Both the position numbers and the translations under genes were made by a program. The notes beneath the pieces are model-generated. The model saw nothing but the letters and a program-made list of their open reading frames with translations. It was not told the origin of the DNA and did no database searches. 64,000 nt of DNA from Siniperca chuatsi (taxonomy: Eukaryota; Chordata; Actinopteri; Centrarchiformes; Sinipercidae), in contig NC_058058.1 in the NCBI RefSeq assembly GCF_020085105.1, positions 3,605,587 through 3,669,586 of the forward strand, read 5' to 3'. Every line of letters begins with the position of its first letter. Positions within the stretch are counted from its first letter, which is position 1. Below are positions 57,552 to 64,000 of this stretch, in pieces.

Positions 57552-58420
57552 TCCGATTCATTAAACTTTCTGGACTCTAAAACTTTTAAACATGAAAGTT
57601 TCTACCAATGTCACATTTAATTTGTAAGACACATACAGTATATCTTATAATTCACTTCAATATATTTATATAGCGCCAACTCATAACAGAAGTTATCTCA
57701 TTGCACTTTTCCTATAGAGCAGGTTTAGACCTTTACAGAGACCCAACAAATTCCACCATGAGCAAGCATTTGGCGACAGTAGCAAGAAAAAACTTCCTGT
57801 GTGTAGCATGAAGGGACTACTAACTTATTTTCATTATACAACCTGAGTTGTGGGTTCTGACTCGGACACTACGACAAAAATATTACACATAAGCTGAAGA
57901 CTGAGGCTTTTATTGTATTTATTTCTTGTCTCAATCCAAAACCTCATAAATGATGTGTGTGTTCTCTTCATGTAAGCAGGAATCATCACAACAGTCAGGC
58001 TTCATTACTGAAACATTCAAATGAATATTTCTGACTACTGAACTACTTTTTCAAACTGATAAAATTCTCACAATTAAACATGTCGACAGACTTTAAAATC
58101 ATTAGTCTGGGAGAAAGATCGAATAATAGCCATGCACATTAAATACTGATCAAAAATTATCATTTCTTGAGCCAAAATATTAAAACTATCAAATATTTTC
58201 TTCATACAGAGTAATGCAGAGTAGTTTTATAACATGAACTGATGAGAATGTAGAAGAGAAGAAAAAGTAAAATTTTTTTTGTGAAACAGGATTTTTTTTT
58301 ATTGTAGTGGATTTTATTCTGATTAAAGACACTGGGAAGCCTTCAAATTTCAAATGTCAGCCACAATAAAATAAGTATTGATCTATTAATAGACAGCATC
58401 ATCAGAGTCCCTGTTGGAGT
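57552..58420. other. Spacer before V15
   Basis: Includes the inverted SINE-like tail and a short LTR-end-like scrap near 57,848; then V-upstream spacer. No gene. Confidence 0.5.
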
Positions 58421-58564
58421 CAGTCAGAGCATTTCCATAGAGAGCCACTTTGCATCAGCAGCACCATGCTCCAGTGCTCTGGGAGAGTTTATAGTCCTGA
58501 GAGTTGAACACTGGATGACTGACAGCTGTCCTTCATGACAACAGAAATCCTCCTCATCAAAAAC

Positions 58565-59048
58565 ATGACTTTGATCTCCGTCCTCATCTGGACTCTCTCT
58601 CTGCTGCTGCTTCACAGGTAAAGTCCAGAGAATCAAGCTCCTCTCCTCTGTGAACATCCGTCCCTCTGAAATGAAGCCGGCAAAACCATGACGCTGCTTT
58701 GTGTTTTTGTCTCTGTATCCTCAGAGTCCAGAGGCCAGGTCACAGTGACTCAGCCTGGAGCAGTGAGCTCTGCTCTGAGAGGCTCCGTCTCCATCAGCTG
58801 TAGGACCAGTCAGAATATTCATTATAATAGCCCATCCCACTATTTAGCCTGGTACCAACAGAGAGATGGAGAAACTCCTAAACTGCTCATTTACCTTGCT
58901 AGCACTCGAGCATCAGGGATTCCAGGTCGTTTTACAGGCAGTGGATCAAACTCTGACTTCACTCTGACCATCAGTGGAGTCCAGACTGAAGATGCAGCAG
59001 TTTACTACTGTCAGAGTGGACACATAATCAACAGCCAGTGGTTGTTCA
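58565..59048 (+). pseudogene. Light-chain V gene V15, leader frameshift
   Basis: Duplicate of V14: V exon 58725-59048 is open, with CDR1 [14 protein letters not shown]2 LAS and CDR3 QSGHIINSQ (one residue from V14). The leader exon 58565-58617 is 53 nt instead of 52 because of one extra base in its CTCTCT run, so the leader would be spliced out of frame with the V domain. Translation from MTLISVLIW leads to stop in the wrong frame. One base in a CT run could be a consensus error; if real, V15 is a very young pseudogene. Confidence 0.8.
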
Positions 59049-59076
59049 CACAGTGAAAAAGCGTCGTACAAAAACC
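59049..59076 (+). other. V15 recombination signal, 12-bp spacer
   Basis: CACAGTG, 12 bp, ACAAAAACC; canonical. Confidence 0.95.
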
Positions 59077-59156
59077 TCCCTCAGTCAGACTGAACAGAAA
59101 CTGAAGTGACTGCTGCAGCTGGAAGCTACTGCAGAGACTGATACACTTCACTGAGG

Positions 59157-59190
<34 letters not shown>

Positions 59191-59935
59191 AGACAGTATC
59201 ATCAAGCAAATTAAATATTTAACCATTGTTGCTTTTAACCACCCATGAACATCTAGCAAAATAAGTTCTATGAGAAAAAAATGATCTTAGTTGAAATCAA
59301 TTGACTTTCTCCATCAGAGCTTCTCACCATCCATTCATGTCCCATTATAATCTCATGTTCTTATCAATTTTCTGAAGAATATAAAGGACAACCTGGGACA
59401 GTTAATGAGAAATGGCTCGGTCATCAGTTTTGACCTCAGCTTCATACTGGATAACAGTTATCTCAACTATATCCAATGAAAAGAAAACACAAAGACATAG
59501 ATCATCATCAGAAATCCAAAACCTGTACATCGCTCAAACCACACAAAATATTACTTTAAATATGTAATACTATGTTATATAATGAAAAGCTCAAAATCAA
59601 CTGAAATCATACAAAGGCAAAAGACATAAGTGACCTACTTAATATGACGAGATCTACATAAATAACTCTAACTGTCGATATACGTAGCAATGCAATAACA
59701 CATTTTCCCTACATGCAACTCAAAACCCAACAAATACACTGCGATTAGAGTTCATTCTTGACCATGGAAACACCAAAACGATCTGCACAACTTCCATCCA
59801 CTAACTGTTGTGAAGCTTTCAATCCTATCACATTATCTTCCTCAGCAGATGGAGTTGCCCAGTTGTCATTGAAATGTAGATTTGTAGAAGTTCTTGTATT
59901 TCAAATACATGGGCCGGAAATGGCCATCAAATAGG
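59077..59935. other. Post-V15 spacer
   Basis: (CA)n at about 59,157-59,190; same as 55,487-56,340. No gene. Confidence 0.5.
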
Positions 59936-60220
59936 CCGGGGGGGTCAGGTAGTAGTTTCTAGAGCACCTCCTCTTTTTGCATTCATCACATGGGATGGAA
60001 ATAAAGTACCGTTGGTTCAGCACGTCGATCAAAGATCCGTAGGTGTAAAGCAGGAAGTCCTGCACAATAAGGATGTGAGTCTCCTCCTCCTCCTCCTCAT
60101 GGTCAGGCTTTGGGACATCTCAGTATCCAGGGTGTTATTAACGCCATGCGACGACTTGTCAATCCTGGTTCTCCAACCAAGCATAGATCGTACTCTTTTT
60201 GGCGTTCAATGCCAAATGTT
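59936..60220 (-). pseudogene. nmrk2: nmrk2-like fragment, copy 4
   Basis: Near-identical to copy 3, carried by the tandem duplication. Confidence 0.75.
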
Positions 60221-60234
60221 TAATGCAATAAATT

Positions 60235-61139
60235 CTTCTCAGGCTTTGTAGTTTACTCTAATAGTTCATGTACGCATGCGTCGGCGTTGGGTGTGCCCGC
60301 CAGAGGCAACGTCTTAAACCGCCAGGATTTGACATTTTATCCAGTTTTTAAGCCACTTTTCATGCTACACTTTTATCCTGGCTATTTGTTACCCATATGT
60401 TTTAACATGGTAAAAGTTTTTAGTCATCGGACGTGTGGATCTTTATTTGAAGTTATTTTAAGTTGGCTGTCAACTCAACGTGGTTTAACGGACTACCTCC
60501 ACTGCTGCTAGCTCAGCTCGGTTTGTTTTTTGCCTGGCGGCTAGGCTAGCCGGTCGCTTTTATTGAGGATTTTAAGCTTGAGGGAGTCTAGCTTATGATC
60601 CCACTCCTTCGTGGCTTGGCTCCATCATCACAGGCGCTCCGGGGCATGAAGTTGTTTCAGCTAAGCCTGAAGATCAGTCGCTCCTCATGGGTGCAAAGCC
60701 CAAAGCAATGGCCTTTTCTACTCCTTGCCATGTCCCAGTGGAGGCACGGTCACTCGTCGGGCGGGGTGGTGAGAAGTCTCAAGTGGGTTCGAGTACACGT
60801 CAACTGCAGCACTGACATGGTGCAAAGCGCCCACCTCCCCTACTTCACTCCCACTGGCAAACAGGTTTGACATCCTGAAACGCAGGGCTTCCCTCCACTG
60901 GAGGGACGCTCCCATTTTCCAGCGGTCAAGTCCTCCTCCTCCTCTTACTGAAAGTTACTGAAAGAGGCTGTGATCACGAGAAGCTCTGGAGGTCTTTATT
61001 GTTATTATCTCTTATTTAGTTTTTGCCCATCATTTATTTTATCATTCACTGTGGTATTTAATTTTCTCTCTCTGTGAAGCACTTTGTTGTTTTGATAAGT
61101 GCTCTATAAATAAAGTGTGTTATAATTATTATTATTACT
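60235..61139 (+). mobile_element. Unclassified retroelement-like repeat, copy 3
   Basis: Near-identical to copy 2; an inverted SINE-like tail follows at about 61,245-61,395. Confidence 0.6.
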
Positions 61140-62030
61140 CCGATTCATTAAACTTTCTGGACTCTAAAACTTTTAAACATGAAAGTTTCTACCAATGTCA
61201 CATTTCATTTGTAAGACACATACAGTATATCTTATAATTCACTTCAATATATTTATATAGCGCCAACTCATAACAGAAGTTATCTCATTGCACTTTTCCT
61301 ATAGAGCAGGTTTAGACCTTTACAGAGACCCAACAAATTCCACCATGAGCAAGCATTTGGCGACAGTAGCAAGAAAAAACTTCCTGTGTGTAGCATGAAG
61401 GGACTACTAACTTATTTTCATTATACAACCTGAGTAGTGGGTTCTGACTCGGACACTACGAAAAAAATATTACACATAAGCTGAAGACTGAGGCTTTTAT
61501 TGTATTTATTTCTTGTCTCAATCCAAAACCTCATAAATGATGTGTGTGTTCTCTTCATGTAAGCAGGAATCATCACAACAGTCAGGCTTCATTACTGAAA
61601 CATTCAAATGAATATTTCTGACTACTGAACTACTTTTTCAAACTGATAAAATTCTCACAATTAAACATGTCGACAGACTTTAAAATCATTAGTCTGGGAG
61701 AAAGATCGAATAATAGCCATGCACATTAAATACTGATCAAAAATTATCATTTCTTGAGCCAAAATATTAAAACTATCAAATATATTTTTCATACAGAGTA
61801 ATGCAGAGTAGTTTTGTAACATGAACTGATGAGAATGTAGAAGAGAAGAAAAAGTAAAATTTTTTTGTGAAACAGATTTTTTTTTTTTATTGTAGTGGAT
61901 TTTATTCTGATTAAAGACACTGGGAAGCCTTCAAATTTCAAATGTCAGCCACAATAAAATAAGTATTGATCTATTAATAGACAGCATCATCAGAGTCCCT
62001 GTTGGAGTCAGTCAGAGCATTTCCATAGAG
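61140..62030. other. Spacer before V16
   Basis: Same content as 57,552-58,420; no gene. Confidence 0.5.
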
Positions 62031-62161
62031 AGCCACTTTGCATCAGCAGCACCATGCTCCAGTGCTCTGGGAGAGTTTATAGTCCTGAGAGTTGAACACT
62101 GGATGATTGACAGCTGTCCTTCATGACAACAGAAGCCACAGAAATCCTCCTCATCAAAAAC

Positions 62162-62644
62162 ATGACTTTGATCTCCGTCCTCATCTGGACTCTCCTCTGC
62201 TGCTGCTTCACAGGTAAAGTCCAGAGAATCAAGCTCCTCTCCTCCGTGAGCATCCGTCCCTCTGAAATGAAGCTGACAAAACCATGACGCTGCTTTATGT
62301 TTTTGTCTCTGTATCCTCAGAGTCCAGAGGCCAGGTCACAGTGACTCAGCCTGGAGCAGTGAGCTCTGCTCTTGGAGGCTCCGTCTCCATCAGCTGTAGG
62401 ACCAGTCAGAATGTTTATGTTTCGAGCAACAACCACTATTTAGCCTGGTACCAACAGAGAGATGGAGAAACTCCTAAACTCCTCATTTACCATGCTAGCA
62501 CTCGAGCATCAGGGATTCCAGGTCGTTTTACAGGCAGTGGATCAAACTCTGACTTCACTCTGACCATCAGTGGAGTCCAGACTGAAGATGCAGCAGTTTA
62601 CTACTGTCAGAGTTTTCATGTTATCAACAGTCAGTATGTGTTCA
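62162..62644 (+). CDS. Light-chain V gene V16, intact
   Basis: Leader 62162-62213, V exon 62321-62644 with standard splice sites. CDR1 carries [14 protein letters not shown]2 HAS, CDR3 starts [10 protein letters not shown], the same CDR3 as V12, and it shares V12's signal spacer. Unlike V14 and V15 it has the full-length leader upstream region. Conserved residues intact. Confidence 0.95.
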
Positions 62645-62672
62645 CACAGTGGAAAAGTGTTGTACAAAAACC
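62645..62672 (+). other. V16 recombination signal, 12-bp spacer
   Basis: CACAGTG, 12 bp (gaaaagtgttgt, as V12), ACAAAAACC. Confidence 0.95.
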
Positions 62673-62750
62673 TCCCTCAGTCAGACTGAACAGAAACTGA
62701 AGTGACTGCTGCAGCTGGAAGATACTGCAGAGACTGATACACTTCACTGA

Positions 62751-62786
<36 letters not shown>

Positions 62787-63215
62787 TGTACACAAATTCA
62801 TTAAGCAGTTTGAACATTTCACCATTGTTGCTTTAATTACCAGTGAATATGTATCAAAACAAGTTTAACTACAAAAAAATGATCTTGATGGAAACCAAAT
62901 AACTTTCTCCGTCACATTTTCTCACAATCCATTCATATCTCATTATAATCTCATGTTCTCAATTTTCCGAAGAATATAAAGGCCAACCTGGGACAGTTAA
63001 TGAGAAAAGGCATCAGTTTTGACCTCAGCTTCATACTGGATCACAGTTTTCTCAACTATTTCCGGTGAAAAGAAAATACAAAGACATAGATCAGCATCAG
63101 AAACCTTTGCAATAAAAAAAGTCCAAACAAAACCTGTACATCCCTCAAATCACACAAAATATTACTTTAAATATGTATAACTATGTTATCTAATGAAAAG
63201 CTCAAAATATAAAAA
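62673..63215. other. Post-V16 spacer
   Basis: (CA)n at about 62,753-62,783, then spacer like that after V10. It is cut off by the LINE that follows. No gene. Confidence 0.55.
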
Positions 63216-64000
63216 AAACTTTGTCCTTCACCCTCCGCGGGTGGTCTCATCCTTCGAGCTCGGGTCCTCTACCAGAGGCCTGGGAGCTTGAGGGTTCTGC
63301 GCAGTATCTTTGCTGTTCCCAGTACTGCACTCTTCTGGACAGAGATGTCTGGTGTTCTTCCAGGGATCTGCTGTAGCCACTCCTCCAGTTTGGGGGTCAC
63401 TGCCCCGAGTGCGCCGACGACCACGGGCACCACTGTTGCCTTCATCTTCCAGGCCTTCTCCAGCTCTTCTCTGAGCCCTTGGTACTTCTCTAATTTCTCA
63501 TGTTCCTTTTTCCTGATGTTGCCATCACTTGGTATTGCCACGTCAACCACAACAGCTTTCCTCTTCTGTTTGTCCACCACCACGATGTCAGGCTGGTTCG
63601 CCATTACCATTCTGTCAGTCTGAATCTGGAAGTCCCACAGGATCTTGGCTCGGTCATTCTCTACCACCTTTGGAGGTATTTCCCACTTTGACCTCGGGGT
63701 TTCCAGTCCATACTCAGTGCAGATGTTCCTGTACACTATGCCAGCTACTTGGTTATGGCGCTCCATGTATGCTTTTCCTGCCAGCATCTTACACCCTGCA
63801 GTTATGTGCTGGATTGTTTCAGGGGCTTCTTTGCACAGCCTACACCTTGGGTCTTGTCTGGTGTGGTAGATCTGGGCCTCTATTGCTCTGGTGCTCAGGG
63901 CCTGCTCCTGTGCAGCCATGATGAGTGCCTCTGTGCTGTCCTTCAATCCAGCCCACTCTAGCCATTGGTAGGACTTCTTGATATCAGCCACTTCAGTTAT
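63216..64000 (-). mobile_element. LINE C-terminus, R4/Rex6-like, runs off window
   Basis: An open minus-strand frame (63,269 to at least 63,991, about 240 codons) reads the C-terminal part of a site-type LINE: a zinc-knuckle CRLCKEAPETIQHITAGC (C-x2-C...H...C) followed by a restriction-like endonuclease (PDIVVVDKQKRKAVVVDVAIP, then K-Y-Q-G-L-REELEKAW, VVPVVVGALG) and LRRTLKLPGLW-stop. This zinc finger plus endonuclease after the RT is typical of the R2/R4/Dong group; Rex6 is the fish representative. The RT lies beyond the edge. No break is seen in the visible part, so this copy may be young. Confidence 0.85.

Larger units (their letters stand above)
54831..58420. repeat. Tandem 3.59-kb V unit, copy A
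   Basis: Holds V14, an nmrk2-like fragment and the unclassified repeat. Landmarks recur 3,589-3,605 bp later in copy B (58,421-62,004). Neither copy has a constant exon or J. Confidence 0.85.
58421..62004. repeat. Tandem 3.59-kb V unit, copy B
   Basis: V15 with the same downstream cargo as copy A, almost identical in sequence. Confidence 0.85.

Noticed and set aside
1-64000. Germline-joined VJ genes or D segments
   Set aside because: Every V ends at a recombination signal, and no V runs into a J; no D-like segment with two signals was seen.
1-64000. tRNA, rRNA or other structural RNA genes
   Set aside because: None recognised by eye; the only pol III-like sequences are doubtful SINE-like tails without clear A and B boxes.

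Overview
The window is vertebrate, almost certainly teleost fish, genomic DNA from an immunoglobulin light-chain locus of the kappa-like type. The host group is inferred from three things: opposite-strand V and J-C segments, which is the usual teleost light-chain arrangement; fish-type LINE fragments (Rex1/L2-like, RTE-like, R4/Rex6-like); and dense CA repeats in AT-rich spacers. I cannot name the species.

All V genes lie on the plus strand. I see 14 full-length V genes (split leader, about 105-nt intron, V exon, 12-bp-spacer recombination signal) and two truncated V pseudogenes. Thirteen of the full-length genes belong to one very homogeneous family. One (52.0-52.6 kb) is a clearly different family. 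All constant exons and J segments lie on the minus strand, so any V-to-J joining here would have to be inversional.

Eight constant exons or remnants were found. Seven are damaged: a nonsense codon, frameshifts, a large deletion or a lost splice acceptor. Only the constant exon at 47,279-47,613 is intact with a good acceptor, and it is the only one with J segments upstream: two identical J segments with 23-bp-spacer signals at 48,443-48,480 and 48,827-48,864. From the sequence alone, 47.3-48.9 kb is therefore the one working J-J-C unit in the window, with V genes on both sides.

Layout. 1-3.2 kb: duplicated block with a J relic, a LINE fragment and C1. 3.9-11.3 kb: near-identical tandem 3.68-kb V-C units (V1-C2, V2-C3), then V3. 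13.6-16.2 kb: V relic, solo LTR, LINE 3' end, unclassified block. 16.2-19.4 kb: second copy of the 1-3.2 kb block. 20.4-26.5 kb: V5-V7, with a homopolymer-shortened stretch that may be poor consensus. 28.0-31.1 kb: an RTE-like LINE sitting where a J-C unit should be. 31.4-34.3 kb: V8 and V9. 34.5-44.7 kb: a roughly 6.4-kb duplication carrying the same solo LTR, with V10 and V11. 45-49 kb: spacer, then the intact C7-J-J. 49.4-62.7 kb: V12, divergent V13, C8, and a 3.59-kb tandem duplication (V14, V15) ending at V16. 63.2-64 kb: C-terminal part of an R4/Rex6-like LINE running off the edge.

Non-immunoglobulin passengers copied with the units include fragments of a nicotinamide riboside kinase 2-like gene (four copies) and several retroelement tails. 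All statements come from reading the sequence; no database search was run.
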